Origin: Kangiella koreensis DSM 16069
GTDB taxonomy: Bacteria > Pseudomonadota > Gammaproteobacteria > Enterobacterales > Kangiellaceae
NCBI RefSeq assembly: GCF_000024085.1
Contig: NC_013166.1
Location: forward strand, 2,604,001 to 2,668,000
Direction of reading: 5' to 3'
DNA length: 64,000 nt
Numbering within the stretch: the first letter of the stretch is position 1; each line of letters begins with the position of its first letter. A program made the translations under genes and the position numbers. Under the pieces are notes generated by a model. It ran no database searches, had not been told where the DNA came from, and worked only from the letters and a program-made list of their open reading frames with translations. Below are positions 8,025 through 17,848 of this stretch, piece after piece.

Positions 8025-10094
8025 TTATGCATTACTACGCTCACGACGGCTCAGTGTGAACTGGTACGCGAGAGCAAGCAGCAATGTGACAAAGCCTATC
8101 AGCATGGCAAGATTTGCTGCGGTACCGCCCTGAGGATAACCATGCAGAGAGCCATGAGGTGGTTTCCAGCCTGCTGGTGTACGATTAGCCAGTTGTAATT
8201 TTTTCAGTTCTTCCATCACTCGCGCCGGGGTTTTTTCGACCGCAACTAGACTGGTGTAATCTGACATCAAATGATACTCGAGGGCGGTTTTTAAAATCTG
8301 CTCGCGCGACTGCTCATGACTTAAATTGAAGTCACTTTTAATGGCATCAATTTTCATGCGTGCCCACAGTCGTGCAATACCTTTGTCTTTGCCGTTGGTA
8401 ACCGGTGGTAGTTTAAATGACCAGTCGTAAGCATCAGCCTGCCCTTTCACCTGAACGCTGTTAGTGACACCTTTGGGTATTCGATAGGATACAAACAATG
8501 GTTCGCCCAGATAAAGATCGCGCAGACGACCGGGATACAGCTCAAGTTGATCAGAATATTTTGATTCCAGCGATAGGTTTTCCAGGGCTGGGTAACGAAG
8601 TTTCTTGAACAGTTGTTCCAATTTGGTTTGCACTTCTGAGGCTTTGCCAATGTATGTAAAGGTTCCGCGGCCGTAGTTGGCGGCTTTACTCATAAAATAG
8701 CTGTTAGGAGCTGCGCCGATACCAATGGTGAATAAGCGATTGTTGCCTAGCTGATTTTCTATCATTTGAAAAATTTGGCGCTCATTGCCGATACTACCAT
8801 CCGTCAAGAAGACAACCTGACGCAGTAAGCTACTGTCGGGCTTGTCTAATGCTAAGTTAATCGCTTTGGCAATTTCTGTGCCACCGTCAGCTTCCAGAGT
8901 GGCGACAAAATATTTTGCCATTTCAAGATTCGACAGTGTTGCCGGTACTGCTTCATCAAACAGTTTATTTGCGTCATTATCAAAGTCGATGATATTGAAA
9001 GTATCGTTAATACTCAGTTGTGATAGCGCGTAATACAAGCCCTGCTTGGCCTGCTGCATAGATTCGCCAGACATAGAACCCGAGGAATCGATGACGAAAA
9101 TCATTTCTCGTGGCTGTGTCTTTTGTTGAACTAAATCATGAGTGGGCGGCAACATCATCAGTACATGATAGTTATGATCATCATAGCTTTCGCTAAACAA
9201 GGCAACTTTAGGTTGCTGGCCTAATTGTGGTTGCCAGTTAAGCACAAAATCACGCTCGGCCTGAGCGGGGTTTTCCAACTGAATCGTATATTGGCCGCCA
9301 GTCTGTTGAGTGTTCATTTTATGATAAGGACTTTCTAAAAGTGACAAGTCAAAACCAGGGTTAAGATGAACGGTTACACTGACGGGACGATCAGGTTGCG
9401 ACCCCGTATTGAATTGTGTGAACGCTGGCGACAGCTCAGCGCTATGGTGAGCAGGCGTGTCCAGGTAGACTGTTTCGGAATCGTCCGAAGAAAAGTAATT
9501 ATAGTCATCATTATTATCGTTATTACTAAATTCGTGGGTTGCATCAACCGGCTTATAGCGTGGGGTAATGCCTAGCGGCATACGCATAGAAAAATGAGTG
9601 CCATCATTATGAACCAGTTGTTGAAACTCAATATGGATAGTGATGCTTTCGCCTGGTGCAATATTAGCAAGTTTGGTCGTGAATAAGTTGTCACGGATCT
9701 GTTCAACTAAGCTGGTGCGCTTCCCTTCTGCTTTAGCTTTTTCGTAAGTCCGTTTTGCCTGTTGTTTTTCCTGAACTTCTCCTTCGATAATACGCTGCCC
9801 GATATGCATTTTTAGCGTATCGACCGCTGCATTTTCAGGCAAAGGAAACTGGTAAACACCCTCGAGCCATTGGTCTGATTGGTTAGAAAATGTTTGCTTA
9901 ACTGACACGCGAGAAACAATACTGTTGATGTGCATCTCGATGTCGGTAGAAAGAGGTAATTGCTTAAAGGTCAAATCACTTTCTAGTGAACGATAGTTGA
10001 TACTGGAAGGAAATGCTTCTTCGACAGCATGGCTGGCAGTATTAATGGCTAGAAAAAAAGATCCCCACAATAAATAGAAAAGTGTCCGCTTCAT
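8025..10094 (-). CDS. VIT and VWA domain protein, sortase target
   Basis: This 689-residue surface protein matches the marine proteobacterial sortase-target family. It has a signal peptide (1-24), a VIT domain at about 35-165, a Asn/Asp-rich linker at about 190-205, and a von Willebrand A domain with the metal-ion-dependent adhesion motif DSSGSMSG at 336-343. At the C-terminus there is a sorting signal made of YPQGGT, a hydrophobic span and the basic tail SRRERSNA. The protein resembles inter-alpha-trypsin-inhibitor heavy chains in domain order. The partner sortase follows 22 bp downstream. It is presumably cut near the YPQGGT segment; that cleavage site is inferred. Confidence 0.92.
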   Translation of the reverse strand: MKRTLFYLLWGSFFLAINTASHAVEEAFPSSINYRSLESDLTFKQLPLSTDIEMHINSIVSRVSVKQTFSNQSDQWLEGVYQFPLPENAAVDTLKMHIGQRIIEGEVQEKQQAKRTYEKAKAEGKRTSLVEQIRDNLFTTKLANIAPGESITIHIEFQQLVHNDGTHFSMRMPLGITPRYKPVDATHEFSNNDNNDDYNYFSSDDSETVYLDTPAHHSAELSPAFTQFNTGSQPDRPVSVTVHLNPGFDLSLLESPYHKMNTQQTGGQYTIQLENPAQAERDFVLNWQPQLGQQPKVALFSESYDDHNYHVLMMLPPTHDLVQQKTQPREMIFVIDSSGSMSGESMQQAKQGLYYALSQLSINDTFNIIDFDNDANKLFDEAVPATLSNLEMAKYFVATLEADGGTEIAKAINLALDKPDSSLLRQVVFLTDGSIGNERQIFQMIENQLGNNRLFTIGIGAAPNSYFMSKAANYGRGTFTYIGKASEVQTKLEQLFKKLRYPALENLSLESKYSDQLELYPGRLRDLYLGEPLFVSYRIPKGVTNSVQVKGQADAYDWSFKLPPVTNGKDKGIARLWARMKIDAIKSDFNLSHEQSREQILKTALEYHLMSDYTSLVAVEKTPARVMEELKKLQLANRTPAGWKPPHGSLHGYPQGGTAANLAMLIGFVTLLLALAYQFTLSRRERSNA

Positions 10095-10225
10095 GATTGC
10101 TCCTGACTCATTGGTTGTTATGGGCCATTAGAACAATAGACTGTGACGTGAATCGATTGGGAAAATGGAGACTGATTATCAAATGTGGCAGCAATATGGC
10201 GGCCACTGCTATTGAGCTAACTGAG

Positions 10226-10251
10226 AAAAAAAAAAGCCTGCCGAAGCAGGC
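10226..10251 (-). terminator. Rho-independent terminator after yccF
   Basis: On the minus strand a gcctgc-ttcg-gcaggc hairpin is followed by ten T residues. It ends the YccF gene before the VIT-protein promoter region. Confidence 0.88.
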
Positions 10252-10288
10252 CGAACAGTCTCTTGGGTAGAGAGGTTATGAAACTGGT

Positions 10289-10687
10289 TTAGGCAGGTTG
10301 TAATGACTTGAGATCGACAATCACTCGCCCGAAAGGCCACACACCAAGTTTAACCATCTTGAAGTGCTGGATACCGAATGGAATGCCAATGATGGTTAAG
10401 CACAGGAATAAGCCCCAGAACAGGTGGTTAAGCACCACCCAGACACCACCGAAAACTAACCAGATGATATTCAACAGTACATTGGGTACGCCTGCAAAAG
10501 GTTGGTCGTGGCGCATTCGAGTGTCCTGACCAAATGGAAAAAGCGAAAAGATGGCCAGTTTAAACAGCTGCACGCCCCATGGTATTCCTATCAGGGTTAA
10601 GCATAAGGCAATACCGCCCGCGATATAGCCTAAAAAGACAAAAATACCGCCAAACAATAGCCATAAAATATTCATTAATAGTGACAT
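10289..10687 (-). CDS. yccF: YccF-family inner membrane protein
   Basis: This 132-residue membrane protein has two repeated halves, each with a hydrophobic hairpin and the family motifs LIGIPWGVQLFKLA and IIGIPFGIQHFKM followed by FPFGQ/WPFGR. This is the DUF307/YccF signature. The molecular role is unknown; E. coli yccF neighbours mgsA. The gene stands alone here, with its own terminator downstream and a clear ATG. Confidence 0.9.
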   Translation of the reverse strand: MSLLMNILWLLFGGIFVFLGYIAGGIALCLTLIGIPWGVQLFKLAIFSLFPFGQDTRMRHDQPFAGVPNVLLNIIWLVFGGVWVVLNHLFWGLFLCLTIIGIPFGIQHFKMVKLGVWPFGRVIVDLKSLQPA

Positions 10688-10801
10688 AGTGTGTTCCTCA
10701 CTGAATCTATAGCTTTATTTAAGCGTAAGGCAGTAATGTTTTAAAGCAATCAATCGCAACAAAGTTACCTGAAATGTTAACAGGTGTTGCGTTTGAAATA
10801 G

Positions 10802-11311
10802 TTATGAACCAAAGTCTAGCTGAAACAGGTTAATAGGCGAAGTGCTATTGTCGAAGTAGTCCTGGCGCTGAAATTGAAAGCCAAGTTTTTTAAGCAGATG
10901 TTCTGACAGGTGGTTATTAGGAGAAGTGATGGCATAAAGGTGGTTGTGGCCTTTTGCTTTGCTATGTTGAAGGATTGCTAGAGAGGACTCTTTGGCATAA
11001 CCCTGACCACAGAATTGAGTCGTCAGCGCAAAGCCAATATCCGGTGCGTCCAGATAGTCGCGTTGGATTAAACCATTAACACCAATCGGCTGGTTGCTAT
11101 CTTTGCGTTCCACAAGGTAGAGCCAGAAGCCGTATTGCTGGTAGTTGTCCTGAACCTTTTGAATAAAAGTCTCGGCATCTTTTACTGAGTGAACACCACG
11201 GTCACCAATGTATTTAATGAAACTCGGTTGGTTATAGAGTTGGTAAATAAAATTGGCGTCAGGTAGTTCTATATGACGTAAACGTAAGCGCTCTGTTTCA
11301 GCAATGATCAT
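10802..11311 (-). CDS. RimJ/RimL-type GNAT acetyltransferase
   Basis: This 169-residue GNAT enzyme begins ETERLRLRHIELPDANFIYQ, typical of the RimJ/RimL branch that acetylates protein N-termini or small amines. Motif A appears as CGQGYAKESSLAIL around residues 98-111, and the family ending HLLKKLGFQFQRQDYF is present. Substrate cannot be deduced. It is monocistronic between yccF and mdh. Confidence 0.85.
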   Translation of the reverse strand: MIIAETERLRLRHIELPDANFIYQLYNQPSFIKYIGDRGVHSVKDAETFIQKVQDNYQQYGFWLYLVERKDSNQPIGVNGLIQRDYLDAPDIGFALTTQFCGQGYAKESSLAILQHSKAKGHNHLYAITSPNNHLSEHLLKKLGFQFQRQDYFDNSTSPINLFQLDFGS

Positions 11312-11422
11312 GATGATGAGTTATTAATTGGTATGCAGGTACTTTGCCACGAAGTCAGGATAGAAAGAAATAGTATTAACTTAAATTCGTGAGGAAATTA
11401 GAATTAATAGTTTTAACAGAGC

Positions 11423-11454
11423 AAAAAAAACCGGCTACGAGAGCCGGTTTTTTT
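11423..11454. terminator. Bidirectional terminator between mdh and the GNAT gene
   Basis: An accggct/agccggt stem is flanked by an A-run and a T-run. It is placed to terminate mdh on the minus strand. Confidence 0.88.
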
Positions 11455-11472
11455 AAAGTGCCTGAAAGACTT

Positions 11473-12450
11473 TTAGAATAAGTCTTTGCAAGTTTCTGCT
11501 TCTTCCTGCAATTCTTTTTGTGACTCGATCATTTTGTCTTTGATGAAGTCTGACACTTCGAGACCTTGAACGATTTCGTAATCACCGTTTTTGCACACTA
11601 CTGGGTAAGAGTAGATTAAACCTTCTTCGATACCGTAGCTGCCATCTGAAGGAACGGCCATGCTGACCCAGTCGTCTTCTGCAGAACCTAGTACCCAATC
11701 ATGCATGTGATCAAGAATAGCGTTGGCAGCTGAAGCAGCTGATGAAGCACCACGTGCTGCGATTACTGCTGCGCCACGCTTGGCAACGATTGGCATGAAC
11801 TCTTCTTTTGCCCAGGTTGCGTCAACTTTGTCAGCAGCTTTGTCACCGTTAACCGTCGCGAAAGAAATGTCTGGCACCTGAGTCACTGAGTGGTTACCCC
11901 AGATGATCATTTTCTTGATACCAGCAATGTCAGCATCAGCTTTCTCAGCTAATTGATAAATTGCACGATTATGATCAAGACGAGTCAATGCAGAAATATT
12001 GCGCTGATTAATGCTTGGAGCATTTTTAGCAAGGATATAGGCATTAGTGTTAGCAGGGTTACCTACCACCAAAATTCTAATGTTTTTATCAGCAACCTGA
12101 TCAATCACTTTACCTAATGCGCTGAAAATTTTGCCGTTATCAGTTAATAGGTCTTTACGCTCCATACCTGGGCCACGAGGCTTAGCACCAACCATCAGGC
12201 CGATGTTAGCGTCTTTAAAGGCAACCGCTGGGTCGTCGGTAACAACGATGTCTTTAACTAATGGGAATGCACAGTCATTCAACTCCATAGCAACCGCTTC
12301 GCACACTTTAAGTGCTGGAGTGATTTCTAGAAGGTTAAGAATAACGGGCTGATCTTTGCCAAGCATTTCGCCACTGGCGATACGGAATAATAGTGAATAA
12401 CAAATTTGGCCGGCTGCACCGGTAACAGTAACGCGAACAGGCTGTTTCAT
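11473..12450 (-). CDS. mdh: Malate dehydrogenase
   Basis: It interconverts malate and oxaloacetate in the TCA cycle. The 325-residue chain belongs to the cytosolic-type (type 2) MDH branch used by many gammaproteobacteria, not the 312-residue E. coli type. It shows an N-terminal TGAAGQI nucleotide loop at 10-16, the substrate-binding arginines in [15 protein letters not shown] (88-102), LTRLDHNRA at 155-163 and the catalytic His187 in [13 protein letters not shown]. It is monocistronic, with a terminator directly downstream. Confidence 0.96.
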   Translation of the reverse strand: MKQPVRVTVTGAAGQICYSLLFRIASGEMLGKDQPVILNLLEITPALKVCEAVAMELNDCAFPLVKDIVVTDDPAVAFKDANIGLMVGAKPRGPGMERKDLLTDNGKIFSALGKVIDQVADKNIRILVVGNPANTNAYILAKNAPSINQRNISALTRLDHNRAIYQLAEKADADIAGIKKMIIWGNHSVTQVPDISFATVNGDKAADKVDATWAKEEFMPIVAKRGAAVIAARGASSAASAANAILDHMHDWVLGSAEDDWVSMAVPSDGSYGIEEGLIYSYPVVCKNGDYEIVQGLEVSDFIKDKMIESQKELQEEAETCKDLF

Positions 12451-12590
12451 TCCTGAATCCTCAGTTATTTGAGATGATGAAATAAGGGCGCAACTTTAGC
12501 ATAAATTAAGTCTAAATCCTATGATCGGCGGGCTATAAAGCAGAGTTTAGGCAAAAAAATTATGGTCTAATTTGGAGGGTGCTATCTAAA

Positions 12591-14693
12591 CTATACGTCA
12601 GCAAATTCCTGACGCGAGCCTAGCCAACGTTGGCAGATCTTATGTGCAAGCTGACTATTTTCGGCAATTAAATCATGTGCTTGTTGCTGAATGGCCGGAA
12701 TCAATTCGGCGTCGCGCACTAAATTGGCAAAACGCAGGCTAACTTCACCGGTCTGGCGGGTGCCTAACATTTCGCCGGGACCACGCAAACGCAGGTCTTC
12801 TTCGGCAATAACAAAACCATCATTGGTTTCGCGCATGACCTGAATACGAGCCTTGGCGTTATCGGAAAGCGGGTGCTGATAGAGCAGCACACAATGGCTT
12901 TCTACTGAGCCGCGACCCACTCGGCCACGTAATTGATGCAATTGTGACAAGCCAAGACGTTCCGGGTTTTCAATGACCATCAAACTGGCGTTAGGAACAT
13001 CAACTCCCACTTCAATGACCGTGGTTGCTACCAGAATATCAAGATCCCCTTGCTTGAACTTGTCCATAACCAACTGTTTTTGTTCCGGCTTTAAGCGGCC
13101 ATGCAACAAGCCGACGCGACAATTGGGTAGTTGTTCGGTGAGAAGATTGGCGGCAGACTCAGCAGCCTGACATTGGATTTCTTCCGATTCATCAATCAGG
13201 GTGCAGACCCAATAGACCTGCCGGTTTTCATCACGACAGGCAGTTTCGATGCGCTGAATGACCTGATCGCGTTTTTGATCGGATAAAGCCACCGTTTGTA
13301 CGGGCGTTCGGCCGGGTGGCAGTTCGTCGATAATCGAGACATCCATATCGGCATAGACGGTCATGGCCAAGGTTCGAGGAATCGGGGTGGCCGTCATCAT
13401 CAGCTGGTGCAGTTGCATACCATCCGGTGCTTTTTGTTTCAGCATCAGGCGCTGGTTTACGCCAAAACGATGTTGTTCATCAATGATGGCTAAACCTAAT
13501 TTGTGGTATTCGACGCCTTTCTGGAACAGCGCATGAGTACCGACGATTAATTTTGCTTCGCCGCTGGCAATGGACTCGAGAGCGCTCTTGCGCTGACTAG
13601 CCGTTAATTTGCTAGCCAGGAAAACGCAAGGAATATTCATCGCCTCAAACCATTGACCAAAGGATTGATAATGTTGATTCGCTAATAATTCGGTTGGCGC
13701 CATAATCGCCACTTGATAACCCGCCTCAATCGCTTGTAACGCAGCAAGGGCGGCGACCAGGGTTTTACCTGCACCCACATCACCCTGTAATAAACGTAAC
13801 ATGGGATGCGGTTGTTCCAGATCGCTGATAATTTCTTGTGTAACTCTTTGCTGCGCTTTAGTCGGCTTAAAGGGCAGCTGCTGCAATAGCTGGTCTTGTA
13901 ATTTACCGGAGTTTTTTAGCACTGGTGCTGAATAATCTTTTTGTTGATTGCGCTGTAACAATAAACTTAACTGCTGGGCTAATAATTCTTCACTGATCAG
14001 GCGTCGCACGGCAGGCGTCTGATTTGATTGTAACTGTACTAAGTCAGCATCCTTAGGTGGTGAATGAATCCAGGCCAATGATGCATTAACGTCAGGTAAC
14101 TTAAGAGATTGCAGCAAAGATTGCGGCAACAAATTATCAATCGGATGCTTTTTAAGTAGCGCAACAGCTTGGCGCATCATATGCCGAAAACTGGCTTGAT
14201 GCAGACCTTCGGTAGCTGGATAAATCGGCGTTAAGGATTCGAGCAAAGGTGCGCTAGTGGTCGAGTTAATCGCGGTTAATTCAGGGTGCACCATAGAGAA
14301 TTGGAAACCATAACGTCTGACTTCGCCAAAAGCATAAAATTCGGCTCCACGTTGCAGCCGCTGTTGCTGACCTTTATTAAAATAGAAAAAACGAAAATCA
14401 ATGCTGGCACTTTCATCACTGGCGCGACAAACCAGGGAACGGCGCTTGCCGAATTTAACTTGTGCCAGCTCAACGGTGACTTTAATTAAGGCGCGCTCAC
14501 CGTCTTTTAGAGAAGCAATGGTACGCACTCGGGTTCTGTCTTCGTAGCGCAATGGCAGGTGGAACAATAAATCCAGTACCGATTGGATATGCAGCTTTTC
14601 CAGTTTCTCAGCCACTTTGGGTCCTACCCCTTTCAGACTGGTGCAGGGCAGTTTTTCTAAGTTGATATCAGCTGCAAGTTTGGAAATGGCCAT
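12591..14693 (-). CDS. recG: ATP-dependent DNA helicase RecG
   Basis: RecG remodels stalled replication forks and Holliday junctions. The 700-residue protein has the wedge/OB domain in the N-terminal half, then Walker A GDVGAGKT (304-311), DEQH at 405-408 and the C-terminal helicase motifs including GRVGRG and the TRG region (GEMLGTRQTGE). Its ATG overlaps the oxyR stop codon by one base (TAATG), so it is translationally coupled to oxyR. An oxyR-recG pair is known in other gammaproteobacteria and links oxidative stress to fork repair. Confidence 0.96.
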   Translation of the reverse strand: MAISKLAADINLEKLPCTSLKGVGPKVAEKLEKLHIQSVLDLLFHLPLRYEDRTRVRTIASLKDGERALIKVTVELAQVKFGKRRSLVCRASDESASIDFRFFYFNKGQQQRLQRGAEFYAFGEVRRYGFQFSMVHPELTAINSTTSAPLLESLTPIYPATEGLHQASFRHMMRQAVALLKKHPIDNLLPQSLLQSLKLPDVNASLAWIHSPPKDADLVQLQSNQTPAVRRLISEELLAQQLSLLLQRNQQKDYSAPVLKNSGKLQDQLLQQLPFKPTKAQQRVTQEIISDLEQPHPMLRLLQGDVGAGKTLVAALAALQAIEAGYQVAIMAPTELLANQHYQSFGQWFEAMNIPCVFLASKLTASQRKSALESIASGEAKLIVGTHALFQKGVEYHKLGLAIIDEQHRFGVNQRLMLKQKAPDGMQLHQLMMTATPIPRTLAMTVYADMDVSIIDELPPGRTPVQTVALSDQKRDQVIQRIETACRDENRQVYWVCTLIDESEEIQCQAAESAANLLTEQLPNCRVGLLHGRLKPEQKQLVMDKFKQGDLDILVATTVIEVGVDVPNASLMVIENPERLGLSQLHQLRGRVGRGSVESHCVLLYQHPLSDNAKARIQVMRETNDGFVIAEEDLRLRGPGEMLGTRQTGEVSLRFANLVRDAELIPAIQQQAHDLIAENSQLAHKICQRWLGSRQEFADV

Positions 14694-15610
14694 TAGTCGA
14701 GTGGTTTGGCACCTTCAATGGTGATTTGTGATAGTGCGTTATTGATGATTTCCAAAGCCTTCTTGCGCGGGAAGCTGCGACGAAAAGCCAGCGCCACTTT
14801 GCGGCTAGGTTTGGGATTATCAAATTCTCGCGTGACCAGACCCAGTTTTTCATTGTGGAAATTGGCTGCCGAACGCGGAATCACGCTAATGCCTAAGCCA
14901 CTGGCGACCATTTGACGAATCGTTTCGATAGAGCTGCCGGTGATCCAGTCTTTTTGCGGGTTGAGGCTCGAATCTTTGCATTGAGGACAAGCTTCTATGA
15001 CCTGATCACGGAAACAGTGCCCTGCACCCAACATGATCATGACCTCATCGGCGATATCGACAATGTGTAATTTATCGCGCTTTACCCACGGATGCTTCTC
15101 AGGCAGCAAAGCAATGAATTCTTCTTCGTATAGCGGCACGACATCTACTTCGGGCTCGTCGAAAGGCAACGCCACGAAAATCACATCTAATTCGCCGTTA
15201 CGAAGTTTAGTGCGCAAATTGTGGGTGTAGTCTTCATCAATATGCAGTGGCATTTTGGGCGCCAGTTTTTTTAGCATGGGAATTAATGAAGGAAGTAGAT
15301 AAGGACCAATGGTGAAAATAGCACCGATTTTTAAAGGGCCATCGAGTTGATCAGAATTCTGTTTGGCCATTTGTTTTAACTGGCTGACTTGCTCAAGGAT
15401 GTGTTGAGCTTGCTCGATAATAGGCTTGCCTTCGGGGGTTACTTTGACATCGGATTTACTGCGTTCAAACAGGATCACGCCGAGCTGTTCTTCCAGCTTG
15501 CGTACGCCAACGCTTAGGGTCGGTTGGCTGACAAAGCAGGCCTCTGCGGCACGGCCAAAGTGGCGTTCGCGGGCAACTGCAACAATATATCTAAACTCTG
15601 TTAATGTCAT
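14693..15610 (-). CDS. oxyR: Hydrogen-peroxide-responsive LysR regulator OxyR
   Basis: With the ATG at 15610 (AGAGG site upstream) the protein is 305 residues, exactly the E. coli length. It has a LysR helix-turn-helix (about 18-45, SQPTLSVGVRKLEEQLG) and a regulatory domain with the redox pair Cys199 and Cys208 in GHCFRDQVIEAC, the same positions as E. coli OxyR. Peroxide forms a disulfide between them and activates antioxidant genes. A longer frame starting at 15661 is disfavoured because it adds an unconserved N-terminus. recG overlaps its stop codon. Confidence 0.95.
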   Translation of the reverse strand: MTLTEFRYIVAVARERHFGRAAEACFVSQPTLSVGVRKLEEQLGVILFERSKSDVKVTPEGKPIIEQAQHILEQVSQLKQMAKQNSDQLDGPLKIGAIFTIGPYLLPSLIPMLKKLAPKMPLHIDEDYTHNLRTKLRNGELDVIFVALPFDEPEVDVVPLYEEEFIALLPEKHPWVKRDKLHIVDIADEVMIMLGAGHCFRDQVIEACPQCKDSSLNPQKDWITGSSIETIRQMVASGLGISVIPRSAANFHNEKLGLVTREFDNPKPSRKVALAFRRSFPRKKALEIINNALSQITIEGAKPLD

Positions 15611-15697
15611 TTTTAATAGCCTCTGCCTATCTATGATCAAGAAGTGGCACAAAGAAGTCAACGACTATAGGCTAATTGCGTCATTTAAATGTGAAGG

Positions 15698-16549
15698 TTA
15701 AAAAGGCTTTCGAGCTAAGAACAAGGATAGCGGGCGATGGTCGCTAAGTACATGCTCTTGATCGAGCAGTATGTCCCAGTCGGCAAATTTTTCGGCCAGC
15801 TCCTTTGGCTTCAGCAAGTATGCCGGCTTTTTCGGACTACCATACTTGGCTGCCTCTTCCATAAACGTATGAATAGCCACCAGGCTACCGGCTGGTAAAT
15901 GCTCATGATAAAGGTCAAGTAAGGGACGATGTAGATAGCGACACTGCAAAATCATCGAAGGCTTTTGTAAATGAATCAGCTGGATTAGCTGCTGATAATC
16001 TGCTTCACAATTCAACTTCATCGGCGTGACCTCAACCTGCCAGCGTTCAATAAAGTTGCTGATGCGTTCGATGGCCATTGGATTGCGATCAATTGCTAAT
16101 ACTCGAAAGCCATGCAGACCGAGAAAGATACTGTCTCTGCCGGAACCACAACCGATATCGAAAGCCAGAGGTTCGGTATCAGGCAGGTGTTGCTCGATCA
16201 ACTCAATGTAATCTTCCAGTAGCGGACTGGCTCGCCACAATCGTCGGCTGTTGTGATCGGTGACCCAGTTTTTACTAGAACGTTCTTGTTCTGTAAAGTC
16301 CTCGGCTGTAAATACGGCTTCGATCGGATATTGCTGTCGCTCAAATAAAGATTGAACATCTTGATGATCGTTTGTATTGGTAAATAATATCAGCGTCGTA
16401 TCTTTTGGCGGTAATTCGTACCAACAATCTTCAATTTCTGATAACGGAATATTGGTGGCGCCTTGTATATGACCCTGCCGATACTGCTCGACAGGTCGCA
16501 GGTCAATAATAGGGAAATCAGTGTTTTCTAAAAGCTTGGATTTTTGCAT
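15698..16549 (-). CDS. Rhodanese-like and SAM methyltransferase fusion protein
   Basis: This 283-residue two-domain protein has an N-terminal rhodanese fold at about 1-95 (IIDLRPVEQYRQGHIQGATN). A class I SAM-dependent methyltransferase domain follows from about 120, with motif I AFDIGCGSGRDSIFL and LAIDRNPMAIERI. Where an active rhodanese has its cysteine loop, this one reads LILFTNTND, so sulfurtransferase activity is not expected. The substrate is unknown. The methyltransferase part is reminiscent of TehB-type enzymes. Its start overlaps the 3' end of the DUF418 gene by 32 bp, so the two are probably coupled. Confidence 0.82.
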   Translation of the reverse strand: MQKSKLLENTDFPIIDLRPVEQYRQGHIQGATNIPLSEIEDCWYELPPKDTTLILFTNTNDHQDVQSLFERQQYPIEAVFTAEDFTEQERSSKNWVTDHNSRRLWRASPLLEDYIELIEQHLPDTEPLAFDIGCGSGRDSIFLGLHGFRVLAIDRNPMAIERISNFIERWQVEVTPMKLNCEADYQQLIQLIHLQKPSMILQCRYLHRPLLDLYHEHLPAGSLVAIHTFMEEAAKYGSPKKPAYLLKPKELAEKFADWDILLDQEHVLSDHRPLSLFLARKPF

Positions 16550-17741
16550 ACGTCAGTGAGCGCCATAACCATTCAAGAGGGCCGTAATGGTAGCGTTTCA
16601 ACCACCAGGGTGACCAGACAAGTTGTAATAAAAACACTATCGCAACAATGCCCATTAACTGCAAGCGAGACAGTTCTGCGAATAAGCCGAAACCAAAGCT
16701 ATAAAACAGGGTTGTGCAGATTAAACTTTGCGCGATGTAATTGGTGAAGGCCATGCGACCCACAGCCTGGAACGCTTTGCGAATTGTGCCCTTTGAAGAT
16801 GATTTACACCACAGTGCCAATAAAGCGATGTATCCCAATGCAATAAATAGGGCCGCGATATTGGTCAGGGTCATGTAGGAAAACATGAGCTCTTCAAATG
16901 CAAAATCATGAGCAATTAAATTTTGCATATCATAAGCAGTTAATCCGAAACCAATAGCAAAACAAATGAACAGCAAGACTAGATAAAACTTAGAAGAGCG
17001 TGCGGCCGTTAAAACTCCGAACTGATATAACGCCATGCCGATTAACATCGAGCCACCGATGCGGAAAATACCGAAAGTTAATCCCATGGATAAGACGTTT
17101 TCTTTAAAGAAATCGACTCTGTCACTGACCTGAGCCGCATAGCTGGTCAGGTAAGGCAACGTTTCTTCCTGAATGGTTGCCTGATCAGGGTAGAACATGC
17201 TGAGCATAAACTCTAAATCTTCAGCAGGAATTCTATCGATGTAAATACTTGCCATTGACATGTAAGCGCTATAAAGCAGAACAAGCACAATACCAGTGAT
17301 CAGTTTGGTTTTTGGCGTTGTATCGGTGAAAAGAAATACCCACAGCCCCATGCATGCATAAATGAACAGAATATCACCTAGCCAGATGAATAAAGCATGG
17401 ATCAAACCAAAAATCAGCAACCAGAATATGCGACGGTAATGATATTTGGCAGCCGATATACCTTGTGCTTTGGCGCGCTCAGCCATCAGCATAATGCCTG
17501 CGCCAAACAACATAGAGAACAGTGTGTAAAATTTTTGATCGGCAAAAATGTGAGTAATCGACCATACCCAAACATCAGAATCAGAAGGCTCGCCTAACGC
17601 ATACGGATTCATGTAGTAAGCAAAAATGTTGGAAAAGGCGTAGATATTCATAATCAGAATACCAAGAACAGCAACGCCACGAATCAGATCCAAGGCTTGA
17701 TAACGTTGCTCAGAGGAGGTTGGTAATAGTGCAGTCGTCAT
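16518..17741 (-). CDS. DUF418 family multi-pass membrane protein
   Basis: This 407-residue polytopic membrane protein is predicted to have ten or so spans. The start RYQALDLIRGVAVLGILIMN is typical of DUF418/YeiB-like proteins, which are related to membrane acyltransferases. The C-terminal part with AVGRMAFTNYIAQSLICTTLF and the ending SPWWLKRYHYGPLEWLWRSL is the DUF418 signature. Function is unknown. It is followed, with overlap, by the rhodanese-methyltransferase gene. Confidence 0.9.
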   Translation of the reverse strand: MTTALLPTSSEQRYQALDLIRGVAVLGILIMNIYAFSNIFAYYMNPYALGEPSDSDVWVWSITHIFADQKFYTLFSMLFGAGIMLMAERAKAQGISAAKYHYRRIFWLLIFGLIHALFIWLGDILFIYACMGLWVFLFTDTTPKTKLITGIVLVLLYSAYMSMASIYIDRIPAEDLEFMLSMFYPDQATIQEETLPYLTSYAAQVSDRVDFFKENVLSMGLTFGIFRIGGSMLIGMALYQFGVLTAARSSKFYLVLLFICFAIGFGLTAYDMQNLIAHDFAFEELMFSYMTLTNIAALFIALGYIALLALWCKSSSKGTIRKAFQAVGRMAFTNYIAQSLICTTLFYSFGFGLFAELSRLQLMGIVAIVFLLQLVWSPWWLKRYHYGPLEWLWRSLTYAKIQAFRKH

Positions 17742-17848
17742 GACTAATCCTTTAGTGAGAATTATTAGATAGGTTGTTATACCTTATTCTTACCATGAAA
17801 ATTAACTATTACCAACTATAGCTTGTAGCAAAATGTAAATATCTGGAA

